Shown: positions 1 through 9,727 of the stretch, piece after piece
How positions within the stretch are numbered: position 1 is the stretch's first letter
Layout: every line of letters starts with the position of its first letter
The notes under the pieces: generated by a model
Database searches by the model: none
Seen by the model: only the letters and a program-made list of their open reading frames with translations
Told to the model about the DNA's origin: nothing
NCBI RefSeq assembly: GCF_006517625.1
Contig: NZ_VHQI01000006.1
Span: 186,001 to 250,000, forward strand
Direction: 5' to 3'
DNA length: 64,000 nucleotides
From: Mixta tenebrionis
Lineage (GTDB): Bacteria > Pseudomonadota > Gammaproteobacteria > Enterobacterales > Enterobacteriaceae
Made by a program: the position numbers and the translations under genes

Positions 1-538
1 GTGATAAGCAGACACTGACGAGCGTCTCCAGAGAACTTTCGGGAAGCACCCGATAATCCGATCGCACCGGATCAACTGTGTTGGCAGTATGAGGAATAAA
101 TATTCCAAAAACAATACACAATGAAATTAATAAGCCGGAATTGTGAGGAGGGTAAAACTCTCATTTCTTTTTAACCGCGTCTGGCTCAGGCGGATTGCGC
201 CGACGCTCTCCACAGAAGGCGCTTTTTACCGTGCTTTTTACAGAAGTTAGCGCGGTAATAAAAATGAAATAGAATATTTGTTTTTATCGCCGTCCCGCGC
301 CGTTGTTCCACCCGTTCTGGCGGCCAGGCCGCTTCCCACGCCGCTAAAATCGATTATTTGATCTCTCTCGCAAAATGAAATGTTTCTTCTGTAACCGTAT
401 TTTATGAAAAAATTATTTGTTTATAATCGCCTCACGTTTCACTTACTGAACGTCGGCAGATATGCATTTCGGGCCGCCGACACTGGCGAATTGCGGCGCC
501 TCTGCTGTAGCGGAACGCCGCGGGTAAAGGATAAGCAA
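1..538. other. non-coding region upstream of iolD
   Basis: I find no gene here. The stretch has AT-rich patches and presumably carries the iolD promoter. Two short dyads are visible: GGAATA-AA-TATTCC at 93-106 and GAAA-TG-TTTC at 377-386. The second resembles the GAAA/TTTC half-sites bound by RpiR-family regulators such as IolR, but the match is too short to prove it. An in-frame ATG at 404 opens a 45-codon extension of iolD that does not look like IolD protein. Confidence 0.5.
377..386. promoter_or_regulatory. possible IolR-type operator upstream of iolD
   Basis: GAAATGTTTC is a 10-base dyad (GAAA-TG-TTTC) about 150 bases before the iolD start. IolR of enterobacteria is an RpiR-family repressor and that family often uses GAAA/TTTC half-sites. 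The assignment rests on this short pattern and the position only. Confidence 0.2.
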
Positions 539-2479
539 ATGGGCACGATCAGATTAACCACGGCGCAGGCGCTGGTGAAGTTTCTCGATAATCAGTACCT
601 GTCTGTCGATGGGGTGGAAACGAAATTCGTTAAAGGCATCTTCGCTATTTTCGGGCACGGCAACGTGCTGGGGCTCGGCCAGGCGCTGGAGCAGGATAGC
701 GGCGATCTGGTGGTGCATCAGGGGCGCAATGAGCAGGGGATGGCGCACGCCGCCACCGGCTACGCTAAGCAGAAACTGCGCCGTGAAATCATCGCCTGTA
801 CTTCCTCCGTCGGCCCCGGCGCGGCGAATATGATTACCGCCGCCGCTACCGCCACGGCTAACCGCATTCCTTTACTGCTGCTGCCGGGCGACGTATTCGC
901 CACGCGCCAGCCCGATCCTGTACTGCAGCAGATCGAACAGAGTCACGATCTCAGCCTGAGCACGAACGATGCGTTTCGCGCCGTCAGCAAATACTGGGAT
1001 CGCATCAATCGTCCTGAACAGCTGATGACCGCCTGCATCAGCGCGATGCGCGTGCTGACCGATCCGGCGGAAACCGGCGCGGTCACGCTGTCGCTGCCGC
1101 AGGATGTGCAGGGCGAAGCCTGGGATTTCCCGGACTACTTCTTCCAGAAACGCGTGCATCGTCTGGATCGCCGTCTGCCTACCGGGACGCAGCTGCAGGA
1201 TGCGCTGGCGCTGCTGGCGCGTAAACGTAAGCCGCTTATCGTCTGCGGCGGCGGAGTGAAATATTCCGGGGCGGCGGAGGCGCTGCGCCAGTTCGCCGAG
1301 CGCTACCAGCTTCCTTTTGCCGAAACCCAGGCGGGCAAAGGCGCACTGGTTTCCGATCATCCGCTGAACGTCGGCGGCGTGGGGGAAACCGGCTGCCTGG
1401 CGGCAAATCTGCTGGCGAAAGAGGCCGATCTGGTGATCGGCGTCGGTACGCGCTATACCGATTTTACCACCGCGTCGAAATGGATATTTCAGCATCCGGA
1501 CGTGAGCTACCTCAATATCAACGTCAGCAATTTCGATGCCTACAAGCTGGATGGCGTTCAGCTGGTAGCCGATGCGCGTGAAGCGCTGAACGCCCTGAGC
1601 GCCGGCCTGGCGAGTCAGGGATTCCGCAGCGAGTGGGGCGATCAAATTGCGCAGGCGCAGAGCAGGCTGTTGAAGGAAACGCAGCGCGTCTATCAGGCGG
1701 CCTGGAGCGAAGAAAATTTTGTACCGGAAATTGACGACAGCATCGATCGCGACGCGCTGTTTGCCGAATTTAATCGCCTGACCGGTTCCTTTCTGACGCA
1801 GAGCAGCGTGCTGGGCAGGCTGAACGAGCAGCTGCCGCAGGATGCGATTATTGTCGCCGCCGCCGGCAGCCTGCCGGGTGATTTACAGCGCGTCTGGCGC
1901 ACCAAAGCCGCCGGCGGCTATCACGTAGAGTATGGCTACTCCTGCATGGGCTACGAAATTAACGCCGCGCTCGGCGTTAAGCTGGCCGAACCGCAGCGGG
2001 AAGTCTACGCGCTGCTCGGCGATGGCTCTTTTATGATGCTGCACTCCGAACTCATCACCTCCATCCAGGAAGGCGTCAAAATCAATGTCGTGCTGTTCGA
2101 CAACATGACCAATGGCTGTATCAATAACCTGCAGCTGGAGCACGGCATGGATAGCTTTACCACCGAATTCCGTTTCCGCGACCGCGAAAGCGGCAGGCTG
2201 GACGGCGGCTTGATTCCGGTTGATTTTGCCGCGATCGCCGCCGGCTACGGCTGCAAAACCTGGCGCGTTACCACGCTGGAAGAGTTAAGTCAGGCGCTGG
2301 AAGCGGCGCGCAAAGAGAGCGTATCTACCCTGATCGATATAAAAGTGCTGCCGAAAACCATGGTGCACAAATATTTCAGCTGGTGGCACGTCGGCGGCGC
2401 TCAGGTTTCGACCTCTGAACGCATTGATGCCGTCGCCAGAATGCTGAAAGAACATGTCGACCAGGCAAGAAAGTACTGA
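539..2479 (+). CDS. iolD: 3D-(3,5/4)-trihydroxycyclohexane-1,2-dione hydrolase IolD
   Basis: This thiamine-diphosphate enzyme hydrolyses the ring of 3D-trihydroxycyclohexane-1,2-dione to 5-deoxy-glucuronate in cytoplasmic myo-inositol catabolism. The 646-residue product has the usual acetolactate-synthase-like layout: an N-terminal domain with the cofactor-activating Glu in the [14 protein letters not shown] segment, a central domain, and a C-terminal ThDP/Mg motif starting GDGSFMM near residues 494-500. I chose the ATG at 539 because AAGGA lies 8 bases upstream and the protein then begins [12 protein letters not shown], as IolD proteins do. The upstream ATG at 404 adds 45 residues of unrelated sequence. 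It is the first gene of iolD-iolG-iolH-like-iolE; iolA, iolB, iolC and iolR are not in this window. Confidence 0.95.
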   Translation: MGTIRLTTAQALVKFLDNQYLSVDGVETKFVKGIFAIFGHGNVLGLGQALEQDSGDLVVHQGRNEQGMAHAATGYAKQKLRREIIACTSSVGPGAANMITAAATATANRIPLLLLPGDVFATRQPDPVLQQIEQSHDLSLSTNDAFRAVSKYWDRINRPEQLMTACISAMRVLTDPAETGAVTLSLPQDVQGEAWDFPDYFFQKRVHRLDRRLPTGTQLQDALALLARKRKPLIVCGGGVKYSGAAEALRQFAERYQLPFAETQAGKGALVSDHPLNVGGVGETGCLAANLLAKEADLVIGVGTRYTDFTTASKWIFQHPDVSYLNINVSNFDAYKLDGVQLVADAREALNALSAGLASQGFRSEWGDQIAQAQSRLLKETQRVYQAAWSEENFVPEIDDSIDRDALFAEFNRLTGSFLTQSSVLGRLNEQLPQDAIIVAAAGSLPGDLQRVWRTKAAGGYHVEYGYSCMGYEINAALGVKLAEPQREVYALLGDGSFMMLHSELITSIQEGVKINVVLFDNMTNGCINNLQLEHGMDSFTTEFRFRDRESGRLDGGLIPVDFAAIAAGYGCKTWRVTTLEELSQALEAARKESVSTLIDIKVLPKTMVHKYFSWWHVGGAQVSTSERIDAVARMLKEHVDQARKY

Positions 2480-2573
2480 TTATTAACTTTTTTATCTGAA
2501 CATCTACCCTGACAGCGGGCATCGTCGGCAGTGCTGGCGGGTTCGCGCTTACCCTGAATTCTGGAGACATATC

Positions 2574-3590
2574 ATGACTCTGAAACTTGGCGTTATCGGC
2601 ACCGGCGCAATCGGCCAGGAACATATTCGTCGCTGCACTAAAGTATTACAGGGCGCCACCGTCGTGGCGGTATCCGATATCAACGTTGAAGGCGCCAGAG
2701 CCGCGCTGTCGCGCCTGGGCTTACAGGCGGAAGTGTATGCCGATGGGCATCAGGTGATTAAATCTTCCGACGTTGATGCGCTGCTAATCACCTCCTGGGA
2801 TCCCACGCATGAAGAGTACACCCTGGCGGCGATCGCCGCAGGCAAGCCGGTATTCTGTGAAAAACCGCTGGCGATGACGGCGGCGGGCTGCCGCCGCGTG
2901 GTGGATGCGGAAATAAAATTCGGCAAGCGTCTGGTTCAGGTCGGTTTTATGCGTCCTTACGATAGCGGCTATCGCGCGCTGAAAAAGGTGATCGCCGACG
3001 GCGCCATCGGCGAACCGCTGATGCTGCACTGCGCGCACCGCAACCCGGCGGTGCCGGAAAGCTACACCACCGATATGGCGATTACCAGCACTCTGATTCA
3101 TGAGCTGGACGTGCTGCGCTGGCTGACCAACGACGATTATAAAACCGTGCAGGTGGTGTTCCCGCGCGTCACGTCGAAAAGCCATGCCCGCCTGAAAGAT
3201 CCGCAGATCGTGCTGTTTGAAACGCAAAAGGGCATCCGTATTGATGTGGAAATCTTTGTTAACTGCGCCTACGGCTATGACATCCAGTGCGAAGTGGTAG
3301 GCGAAGAGGGCATCGCCAGGCTGCCGGAACCTTCAGCGGTGCAGATGCGCCGGAGCGCCCAGCTCTCTACCGCTATTCTCACCGACTGGAAAGATCGCTT
3401 TATCGACGCCTATGACGTCGAACTGCAGGCCTTTATTAATGATGTCAGCAAGGGCACGCTGACCGGCCCGTCAGCCTGGGATGGCTATGCCGCTTCGGTT
3501 GCCGCCGACGCCTGTCTGAAAGCGCAGAACAGCGGCGCGATTGAGCAGGTTGAGCTGCCGCCGCGTCCGGCTTTTTACGATAAAGCTTAA
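2574..3590 (+). CDS. iolG: inositol 2-dehydrogenase IolG
   Basis: This is an NAD-dependent dehydrogenase of the Gfo/Idh/MocA family that oxidises myo-inositol to 2-keto-myo-inositol (scyllo-inosose), the first step of the pathway. The 338-residue protein opens with a Rossmann fold ([12 protein letters not shown] near residues 6-17) and carries the family's EKP motif at residues 96-98, whose Lys is catalytic. The ISTLIHELD-like segment (here [14 protein letters not shown]) supplies the catalytic Asp and His. It sits 94 bases after iolD and is followed by a perfect 11-base-pair intercistronic hairpin. Related enzymes act on other inositols or sugars, but the iol context favours this role. Confidence 0.93.
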   Translation: MTLKLGVIGTGAIGQEHIRRCTKVLQGATVVAVSDINVEGARAALSRLGLQAEVYADGHQVIKSSDVDALLITSWDPTHEEYTLAAIAAGKPVFCEKPLAMTAAGCRRVVDAEIKFGKRLVQVGFMRPYDSGYRALKKVIADGAIGEPLMLHCAHRNPAVPESYTTDMAITSTLIHELDVLRWLTNDDYKTVQVVFPRVTSKSHARLKDPQIVLFETQKGIRIDVEIFVNCAYGYDIQCEVVGEEGIARLPEPSAVQMRRSAQLSTAILTDWKDRFIDAYDVELQAFINDVSKGTLTGPSAWDGYAASVAADACLKAQNSGAIEQVELPPRPAFYDKA

Positions 3591-3598
3591 TTCCCGTC

Positions 3599-3622
3599 CT
3601 CCTCCCGCCCAGGCGGGAGGAG
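3599..3622 (+). other. intercistronic hairpin iolG/iolH
   Basis: CTCCTCCCGCC (3599-3609) and GGCGGGAGGAG (3612-3622) are perfectly complementary, giving an 11-base-pair stem with a tiny loop. There is no T-run, so it is more likely an mRNA-stabilising or processing element than a terminator. Confidence 0.6.
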
Positions 3623-3657
3623 CGCGCACCTTGCACTGAGCAATCAGGGAGAACGTT

Positions 3658-4542
3658 ATGAAGATCGCTTTCGATGTGGATGTCATCAGAGACTTAGGCA
3701 TCACGAAGATGGTTCATCAGGTCGCTGACTGGGGCTACAAATATATTGAGCAGTCGCCGCACCCGCAGATTAACCCCTTCTATAAGCACCCGAAAGCGGG
3801 CCGGGAGATCATGACGGAGTATAAAAACGCGCTGAAAGCGACCGGCGTGGAAATTTCCTCCTTTATCGTGGTTTACCGCTGGTCCGGCCCGGATGAGCTG
3901 CGCCGTCAGGCGGCGGTGAAAAACTGGAAACGCATGATTGAAATTGCGGTGGAAATGGGCGTGCAGGTCATTAACACCGAGCTTTCCGGCAATCCGAACG
4001 AGCCGGAGATCTGCGAGGAGATGTTCTACCGTTCAATGGAGGAGCTGCTGCCGATCGTCGAACGTGAAGGGATCCGCATCGAAATTCAGTCGCATCCCTG
4101 GGATTTCTGCGAGCTGAACAATGAAACTGCCGATATCGTGAAGTCTTTCCGCAGCGAAAATGTGAAATATGTCTATAGCGTGCCGCACACCTTCTTTTAC
4201 GACAAAGGCAAAGGCGATGTGAAAAGCATGCTGGAGTATGTAGGCGAGGATCTGTCGCACGTGCTGATCGCCGATACCATGAACCATACCAAACACTGTC
4301 GCTATATCGTCAATCCGCCGGGCGTTGATGCCGCCGTTCATCAGCACGTCGGCGTGGGAGAAGGGGAAGTGGATTTCACTACCCTGTTCAAAACCCTGCG
4401 TGAAATGGATTTCGCTAACCGCACTTATAAAGTAGGCGGCGATGCGATTATCGCCTCGGCGCTGTTCGGCTACCCGGAAAAAATGAAATATCAGGCGGTG
4501 GAAACGCGCGAAATGATCGAGCGCGAGCTGTTGGGCAAATAA
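3658..4542 (+). CDS. IolH-like sugar phosphate isomerase/epimerase (TIM barrel)
   Basis: This 294-residue protein belongs to the xylose-isomerase-like TIM-barrel (AP endonuclease 2) superfamily that also contains IolE and IolI. Segments such as [36 protein letters not shown] and RYIVNPPG, with acidic and His residues at strand ends, look like a divalent-metal-dependent aldose-ketose isomerase fold. The pattern fits IolH, which accompanies iol genes but whose exact reaction is not well established. I therefore leave the symbol blank; IolI-type inosose isomerase activity is the alternative. The start ATG has GGGAG a few bases upstream. Confidence 0.75.
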   Translation: MKIAFDVDVIRDLGITKMVHQVADWGYKYIEQSPHPQINPFYKHPKAGREIMTEYKNALKATGVEISSFIVVYRWSGPDELRRQAAVKNWKRMIEIAVEMGVQVINTELSGNPNEPEICEEMFYRSMEELLPIVEREGIRIEIQSHPWDFCELNNETADIVKSFRSENVKYVYSVPHTFFYDKGKGDVKSMLEYVGEDLSHVLIADTMNHTKHCRYIVNPPGVDAAVHQHVGVGEGEVDFTTLFKTLREMDFANRTYKVGGDAIIASALFGYPEKMKYQAVETREMIERELLGK

Positions 4543-4549
4543 AAGGGCT

Positions 4550-4568
4550 GGCTCCGCTGGCCGGAGCC
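4550..4568 (+). other. intercistronic hairpin iolH/iolE
   Basis: GGCTCCG (4550-4556) pairs with CGGAGCC (4562-4568) around a 5-base loop, just after the stop codon of the IolH-like gene. It has no T-run. It is the second GC-rich intercistronic stem in this operon. Confidence 0.5.
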
Positions 4569-4615
4569 GTTGCGCATGGCGGCGCGCAGCCGCCGTACTG
4601 AACAGAGAGTTCACC

Positions 4616-5512
4616 ATGAATAAAGATTACGTGAAGCTGGCGATCGCGCCGATAGGCTGGACCAATGACGATATGCCTGAGCTGGGCAAGGAGAACACCT
4701 TTCAGCAGACCGTAAGCGAAATGGCGCTGGCGGGATTCAGCGGTAGTGAAGTCGGCAGCAAATATCCGCGCGATCCGGCGGTGCTGAAGCCGATGCTGGA
4801 AATTCGCGGCATCCAAATCTGCAACGCCTGGTTTAGCACTTTCTTCGCTAACGGCGAGAAGGCGAAAACCATCGATGAATTCGTTAACCATATGAACTTT
4901 CTGCATGCCATGGGCGCGAAAGTGATCGGCTGCTCCGAGCAGAGCAAAAGCATTCAGGGCACCTCGCTGCCAGTTTTCGATCGGAAGCCGATCTTTAGCG
5001 ACGAAGAGTGGCGCTTAACGGCGGAAGGCTATAACGAGCTGGCGCAAATCGCGGCGCAGAAAGGTATGCAGGTTTGCCTGCATCACCATATGGGCACCGG
5101 CATTCAGACGCCTGCGGAAATTGACCGCTTTATGGCGCTGACCAACGATGATGTGTATCTGCTGTACGATACCGGCCATATCTACTATTCAGAGAACAGT
5201 CAGCAGGCGATGCTGGCGGTGCTGGAGAAATATCTGCCGCGCATCAATCATGTGCATCTGAAAGATGTTCGTGATGAGGTGGTAGCCACGGTGCGTCAGC
5301 AAAAGCTCTCTTTCCTCGACGGCGTAAAACGCGGCACCTTTACCGTGCCCGGCGACGGCGTAATCGATTTCAAACCGGTATTTAAGCTGCTGGATGAGGC
5401 GGGCTATCGCGGCTGGATGGTGGTTGAGGCAGAACAGGATCCGGCGCTGGCCAATCCCTTTGAGTATGCGGTGAAGGCGCGCAAATATATTCGTGAAACG
5501 GCGGGAATCTAA
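4616..5512 (+). CDS. iolE: myo-inosose-2 dehydratase IolE
   Basis: IolE removes water from 2-keto-myo-inositol to give 3D-(3,5/4)-trihydroxycyclohexane-1,2-dione, the substrate of IolD. The 298-residue protein is a TIM barrel of the IolE/MocC family. It starts with [18 protein letters not shown] and has [18 protein letters not shown] and HVHLKDVRD segments that carry the metal-binding His, Asp and Glu. RBS: GAGAG before the ATG at 4616. It is the last gene of the partial iol operon in the window and converges on dcrB. Confidence 0.94.
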   Translation: MNKDYVKLAIAPIGWTNDDMPELGKENTFQQTVSEMALAGFSGSEVGSKYPRDPAVLKPMLEIRGIQICNAWFSTFFANGEKAKTIDEFVNHMNFLHAMGAKVIGCSEQSKSIQGTSLPVFDRKPIFSDEEWRLTAEGYNELAQIAAQKGMQVCLHHHMGTGIQTPAEIDRFMALTNDDVYLLYDTGHIYYSENSQQAMLAVLEKYLPRINHVHLKDVRDEVVATVRQQKLSFLDGVKRGTFTVPGDGVIDFKPVFKLLDEAGYRGWMVVEAEQDPALANPFEYAVKARKYIRETAGI

Positions 5513-5602
5513 GAGGCCGGCCTGATGAAAAACGGGGCGGCGGAGATGGCGGCCTTAGCATCCGCTGGCGGCCCGTGTTCGATAACGCCTTATTGCCGGA
5601 CT

Positions 5603-5626
5603 AACGCCGCCATTACCGGCGGCGTT
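5603..5626. terminator. hairpin between convergent iolE and dcrB
   Basis: AACGCCGCC (5603-5611) and GGCGGCGTT (5618-5626) form a perfect 9-base-pair stem with a 6-base loop midway between the convergent iolE and dcrB stops. The T-tracts on both sides are weak, so it may act in both directions with modest efficiency. Confidence 0.5.
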
Positions 5627-5648
5627 GTTAATGCGCAATACGTCCGGC

Positions 5649-6206
5649 TTATTTCAGCGTAATAGTATTAATTACGTTCTCAGCCGCAGTTTGCGCCTGC
5701 TGCTGGTTATCCGCCGGCAGCGTAATCTGCAGCGTCACCAGTTTGTTTTCTGCTTTAGCCAGCACCACGGAAGACCAGGAAGACTGGTTATTAGCGGAAA
5801 TGACCGTATCCAGCTGCTGCGCCGGCTGGCCCTTCAGCGTAATCGCCTTATTGGTTACTACCTGCAGCTGCGGATCGCGGTTGCGCTGCTGCTGTTCCAG
5901 GCGTCTGGAGAGTACCTCCAGCCCTTCATTAGTGCTGTCGCCTTCAATCACGATAATGGCGCGCTGCCCGCTCTCATCGGCGTAAACGTGCATATTGTTC
6001 GCCTGGGTGCCAACCTTGCCGCTCTTATCCGACATCCCCGCCGGCAGGTTGAAGCTGAGCTTGCCATCCATCAGGGTTACCGTCTGCACCGAGGTACTGG
6101 CGCTGGCGCCGTTATCGTCCGCTGCGGCCCGATCGGATTGTTGATCGCAGGCGGCAAGGCCGACCACCAGTAAACCTATTCCAAGATATTTCGTAAGTTG
6201 ACGCAT
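5649..6206 (-). CDS. dcrB: lipoprotein DcrB
   Basis: DcrB is a small envelope lipoprotein. In E. coli it is needed for uptake of phages C1 and C6 and has been linked to membrane integrity and lipoprotein maturation. The 185-residue product has a lipoprotein signal peptide whose lipobox ends at Cys20 (GLAAC), then a mature domain of the PsbP/DcrB type. Length equals the E. coli protein. It follows yhhQ on the minus strand, as in E. coli, with about 120 bases between them. Confidence 0.93.
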   Translation of the reverse strand: MRQLTKYLGIGLLVVGLAACDQQSDRAAADDNGASASTSVQTVTLMDGKLSFNLPAGMSDKSGKVGTQANNMHVYADESGQRAIIVIEGDSTNEGLEVLSRRLEQQQRNRDPQLQVVTNKAITLKGQPAQQLDTVISANNQSSWSSVVLAKAENKLVTLQITLPADNQQQAQTAAENVINTITLK

Positions 6207-6328
6207 CAGGTTCCCTTTTCTCTATTTGCCCGATCATACAGAACACAATACAAACTGAATCAGCGCGTAAAAGCAACCAATCATAAGCCACGATCTTAGA
6301 CGCGCTGAGCGGTTGCCGCTATTGCCGT

Positions 6329-6994
6329 TTAGCCGAAATGATAATGGGGTTGTCGTGAGCGCTCGGCCAGGCGCTTCAGCGCCGCATTCAGCAGTACGCC
6401 GTAGGCAGGCAAAAAGAAAACCATGCAGATCAACACTTTGAAACTATAGTCAACCAGCGCGATCTCGACCCAGTGCTGGGCCATAAACGCATCGGGACTC
6501 TTATAAAAAGCGATAAAGAAAAAGGCCAGCGTATCGCTGATATTGCCTAAAAACATGGCGCAGCCGGGGGCGATCCACCACTGCGGCAGCTGACGCAGGC
6601 GGTTGAAAACGTGTACGTCCAGAATCTGGCCCAGCGCGTAGGCCATAAAGCTGGCGCAGGCGATACGCGCGACAAACAGGTTCAGCTGCTGTAACGCCTC
6701 GCTTCCCTGCCAGGCGCCGTTATAGAACAGCGCGGAGATGACGTAGGAGATCACCAGCGCGGGCGCCATCACCGCCAGAATAATACGGCGGGCCAGCGGA
6801 GCGCTGAAAATACGCACGGTCAGATCGGTGGCGAGGAAGATAAACGGAAAGCTGAAGGCGCCCCAGGTGGTATGGAAACCAAACAGAGTAATGGGCAGCT
6901 GAACCAGATAGTTGCTGGAGGTAATCACCAGTACGTGGAACAAGGAGAGCCAGATAAGCGCATGCTTCCGCTGGCGCGGCGTTAAAGCGATCAT
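6329..6994 (-). CDS. yhhQ: queuosine precursor transporter YhhQ
   Basis: YhhQ is an inner-membrane carrier of the VUT/YhhQ family that takes up 7-cyano-7-deazaguanine and 7-aminomethyl-7-deazaguanine for tRNA queuosine modification. The 221-residue protein has about six hydrophobic segments and ends with a basic tail. The N-terminus MIALTPRQRKHAL and the TTWGAFSFPFIFLATDLTVRIF segment are typical of the family. It is divergent from tusA, as in E. coli. Confidence 0.93.
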   Translation of the reverse strand: MIALTPRQRKHALIWLSLFHVLVITSSNYLVQLPITLFGFHTTWGAFSFPFIFLATDLTVRIFSAPLARRIILAVMAPALVISYVISALFYNGAWQGSEALQQLNLFVARIACASFMAYALGQILDVHVFNRLRQLPQWWIAPGCAMFLGNISDTLAFFFIAFYKSPDAFMAQHWVEIALVDYSFKVLICMVFFLPAYGVLLNAALKRLAERSRQPHYHFG

Positions 6995-7243
6995 AATGTA
7001 CCTTTTTTACGTTGGGGTGAGGGAACCCAGTCTTCATTCAGCGCCTTGCGCAGCGCTAACGCTTAGCGGCTGGCAAGGCTATAGCGATAAAGGGCGTAAC
7101 CGTCCTGTCGCGGGCGCATCTTACCGCGTTATCTGCTGTTTGCAACGCTTAGTTTTCACGCAAACGTTAACCTGCGCGGTCAGCTTGCGTCACCGGACGT
7201 CAGGGGTAAAATAGCGCTTACCAACCGCTACGTTGAGACAATT

Positions 7244-7492
7244 ATGAACGATCTATTCGCCAATCCCGATCAAACCCTGGATGCGCTGGGCCTGCGCTGT
7301 CCTGAGCCGGTGATGATGGTGCGCAAAGCGGTGCGCCATATGCAGGAAGGGGAAACGCTGTTGATTATTGCCGACGATCCGGCCACCACGCGCGATATTC
7401 CCGGCTTCTGCCGTTTTATGGAACACACGCTGGTGGCGCAGGCGATTGATGAGAAGCCCTACCGCTATCTGCTGCGCAAGGGGCTTGCCTGA
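7244..7492 (+). CDS. tusA: sulfurtransferase TusA
   Basis: TusA receives persulfide sulfur from IscS and passes it to TusBCD for 2-thiolation of the wobble uridine (mnm5s2U34) in tRNA; it also affects sulfur partitioning in the cell. The 82-residue protein has the family signature [13 protein letters not shown], with the active-site Cys in RCPEP near residue 19. Its stop lies only three bases from that of the convergent yhhN. In E. coli zntA lies between these two genes; it is missing here. Confidence 0.96.
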   Translation: MNDLFANPDQTLDALGLRCPEPVMMVRKAVRHMQEGETLLIIADDPATTRDIPGFCRFMEHTLVAQAIDEKPYRYLLRKGLA

Positions 7493-7495
7493 GCT

Positions 7496-8125
7496 TTAAT
7501 AGAGCCAGAGCGAGCGGGCGATCATAAAGTGCCCGGCAAAATAGCAGGCGGCGACAATAGCGTTATCCGCCGTAAAACGTTTGCGGAAGTGGCTGATAAA
7601 CCAGACCAGGTTCGCCAGCGTCAGTAACGTAGCGCCCGCTACCAGAGAAAAGCTGTAGTCGGTTGGACGGAACCAGTACAGCTCGGCGGCCAGCCAGTTC
7701 ATTACCAGCGTCATGCCGATAAAGGTGCAGACCGGCCAGCGCAGCTCCTCCAGTCGCGACCAGATAATTGCGATCCAGACGGCGCCAACGATCAACATGA
7801 TTAACGGGATGGGCCAGAAAAAGCTCATCGTCATATGACTGGCGAAATTAATGGTGTAGAGCAGATGCGCCAGAAAGAAGGCGCCGAGGGCATACATCAT
7901 GCGCTGGCGCGGCAGCAGGGTCAGCGCATCGCCCGCCATGGTAGCCAGCAGGCCCAGCAGGATTAAATAGTCGCTGGGATTGAGCGTCGGCGCCTGCCAT
8001 GCCCACGCCAGCAGCAGCAGCAGGGTAACGGGCTTGAACAGCCAGCGCTGCCACTGCGGGCCGCGGTAAGTGGCATCGACATACAGCCAGCCGGAAAAAA
8101 GTACTGCAAGAAACGACCAAATCAT
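7496..8125 (-). CDS. yhhN: YhhN/TMEM86 family lysoplasmalogenase-like membrane protein
   Basis: This 209-residue integral membrane protein has about eight hydrophobic segments and belongs to the YhhN/TMEM86 family, whose animal members hydrolyse the vinyl ether bond of lysoplasmalogens. The bacterial substrate is uncertain, since most enterobacteria do not make plasmalogens. [17 protein letters not shown] and HLLYTINF carry conserved acidic and His residues. It converges on tusA with a three-base gap. Confidence 0.9.
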   Translation of the reverse strand: MIWSFLAVLFSGWLYVDATYRGPQWQRWLFKPVTLLLLLAWAWQAPTLNPSDYLILLGLLATMAGDALTLLPRQRMMYALGAFFLAHLLYTINFASHMTMSFFWPIPLIMLIVGAVWIAIIWSRLEELRWPVCTFIGMTLVMNWLAAELYWFRPTDYSFSLVAGATLLTLANLVWFISHFRKRFTADNAIVAACYFAGHFMIARSLWLY

Positions 8126-8314
8126 GGAGTTTTCCTTTTTGACAAAGGGGCGTTGTCAGCATGCGCATCATCGTCACGGCGCTAACTAACATCGCTATTT
8201 TATTAACAATCCTGCACAGAGTTTAGGTTAGCGGGGCGCAATGTGACAACGGCGGCGCGCTGGCGGTATCCCTGAGGTGTGGAAAAAGAGCGGAAACGGA
8301 GCCTGACAGCGAAG

Positions 8315-8674
8315 ATGAGCAAGCCCCCACTAATTTTCTTAATCGTATTAGCGATAATTGCGGTACTGGCCTCGCGTCAGTTCATTAAGCAGCGCCGTGA
8401 AGCGGCGCAAAACGAGGCGGCGCCGCTGCGATCGCTGCTGGTGGAGGTTAAAGAGAAGCGCACAGCGCCGGTAACGGACCGCCGTTCACGCCAGCGTGAG
8501 GCGATCGCCGGGGAGGAGATGCGCTACGAGGCGTGGTTTCAGCCGCTCAACGGCGCCGCAGAGATCAAACTGAAAGTAACGGCTGCCGCCTGGCAGCAGC
8601 TGGATAAGGGCGTAGAGGGCGAACTGCAGGTGCAGGGCACCCGCTTTATCTCTTTTACGCCGCGCAGGCCCTGA
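8315..8674 (+). CDS. yhhM: DUF2500 membrane-anchored protein YhhM
   Basis: This small protein of unknown function has one N-terminal membrane segment (about residues 5-22) and a basic, extracytoplasmic C-terminal domain typical of DUF2500. I chose the ATG at 8315 (MSKPPLIFLI) because it gives 119 residues, the E. coli YhhM length as I recall it. An earlier GTG at 8279 would add 12 residues but is unlike the family's N-terminus. The gene lies opposite yhhL, with stops four bases apart. Confidence 0.85.
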   Translation: MSKPPLIFLIVLAIIAVLASRQFIKQRREAAQNEAAPLRSLLVEVKEKRTAPVTDRRSRQREAIAGEEMRYEAWFQPLNGAAEIKLKVTAAAWQQLDKGVEGELQVQGTRFISFTPRRP

Positions 8675-8678
8675 AGCG

Positions 8679-8948
8679 TTACTGCTTTGGATAATGCTTT
8701 TTTTGCCAGGCGAGCAGCTCAAAAACGCCGAAAAAGAAGATCTTAATCTGCGTCAGGCGGCTCAGCTTCGCGCTATCCTTCGGCTGGGTCGCCCGCAGCA
8801 GCACCAGCTGCAGACCATGCATAATCACCATAAAGATCAGCGCAATATCGACAAAATATTTCAGCGGCTTCGGAAACGGCTGCAGCAGATTCAGTAACAG
8901 AAAGGCCCACACAAACACCATCATCAAACGCCCCAGATTAAGCCACAT
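8679..8948 (-). CDS. yhhL: DUF1145 inner-membrane protein YhhL
   Basis: YhhL is an 89-residue protein of unknown function with two hydrophobic segments (about residues 5-25 and 30-52) and a basic C-terminus, matching the DUF1145 family in length and pattern. It overlaps the end of rsmD by 11 bases on the minus strand, so the two are translationally coupled, as in E. coli. Confidence 0.88.
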   Translation of the reverse strand: MWLNLGRLMMVFVWAFLLLNLLQPFPKPLKYFVDIALIFMVIMHGLQLVLLRATQPKDSAKLSRLTQIKIFFFGVFELLAWQKKHYPKQ

Positions 8949-9549
8949 CTTCCTGCTCCTGTACTGTGCCGGTACGGCGGTATAAGCGGTAAGCTACCTG
9001 GCCCGCGACTTTTTCCCGGTGCAGCTGCCAGTTAACCGGCACCGGCGGCGCGCCGTTTTCCACTTCGCTTTCAACATAGATCAGCGCATCGTCAGCCAGC
9101 CAGCCGTTGCTCTCCAGCAGGCGCAGCGTTTCATCCAGCAGGCCTTTACGAAACGGCGGATCGATAAACACTATCTGATAAGCATCGCCCTGCTGCGCCA
9201 GCCAGCTCAGGGTATTGGTCTGAACTACCTGCGCATTGCCGGCCTTCAGGGTTTGCAGATTGCGCGTTAACTGCTGCGCAACCGCTTTTTCCAGCTCCAG
9301 CAGCGTCGCCGATGCGGCGTAGCGCGAGAGTGCCTCAAGGCCGAGCGCGCCGCTGCCGGCGAAGCAGTCGAGACAGCGCGCCTGCTGAATTTCAGGCGCC
9401 AGCCAGTTAAACAGCGTTTCACGTACGCGATCGGTCGTTGGACGCAGGCCGGCGCTGTCCGGCACCGGCAGTTTTCGTCCACGCCACTGGCCGCCGATAA
9501 TGCGAATTTGGCCGGCGGCGCTGCGGTTTTTTTTATTCATGCTGCTCAC
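8938..9549 (-). CDS. rsmD: 16S rRNA (guanine966-N2)-methyltransferase RsmD
   Basis: RsmD methylates N2 of G966 in 16S rRNA using S-adenosylmethionine. The 203-residue protein has the SAM-binding motif LDCFAGSGALGLEALSR and the catalytic (D/N)PPF motif in FIDPPF. The N-terminal IRIIGGQWRGRKLPVP is characteristic. It is divergent from ftsY, as in E. coli, and overlaps yhhL. Confidence 0.95.
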   Translation of the reverse strand: MSSMNKKNRSAAGQIRIIGGQWRGRKLPVPDSAGLRPTTDRVRETLFNWLAPEIQQARCLDCFAGSGALGLEALSRYAASATLLELEKAVAQQLTRNLQTLKAGNAQVVQTNTLSWLAQQGDAYQIVFIDPPFRKGLLDETLRLLESNGWLADDALIYVESEVENGAPPVPVNWQLHREKVAGQVAYRLYRRTGTVQEQEDVA

Positions 9550-9727
9550 AACTCGTCATAATTTGTTGCGTAGTTTAACGGGCGAAAGCGGTTGAGGAAA
9601 CGTTAAAAAGGGTGCTGGTGTTGCGCTGGCTGGAAAGTGTTAGACTAATGAATTCTTTATCAGAGAATTTTTTCAGCCCGGCGCGACAGACGCCCGGATG
9701 AAAGCCATCGAGGAGTGTAGTCACACA

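Noticed and set aside
404-538. 45-codon N-terminal extension of IolD
   Set aside because: The residues do not resemble IolD proteins, and a good ribosome binding site precedes the ATG at 539.
5625-6173. 182-codon frame opposite dcrB
   Set aside because: It mirrors dcrB, whose lipobox, length and synteny are clear.
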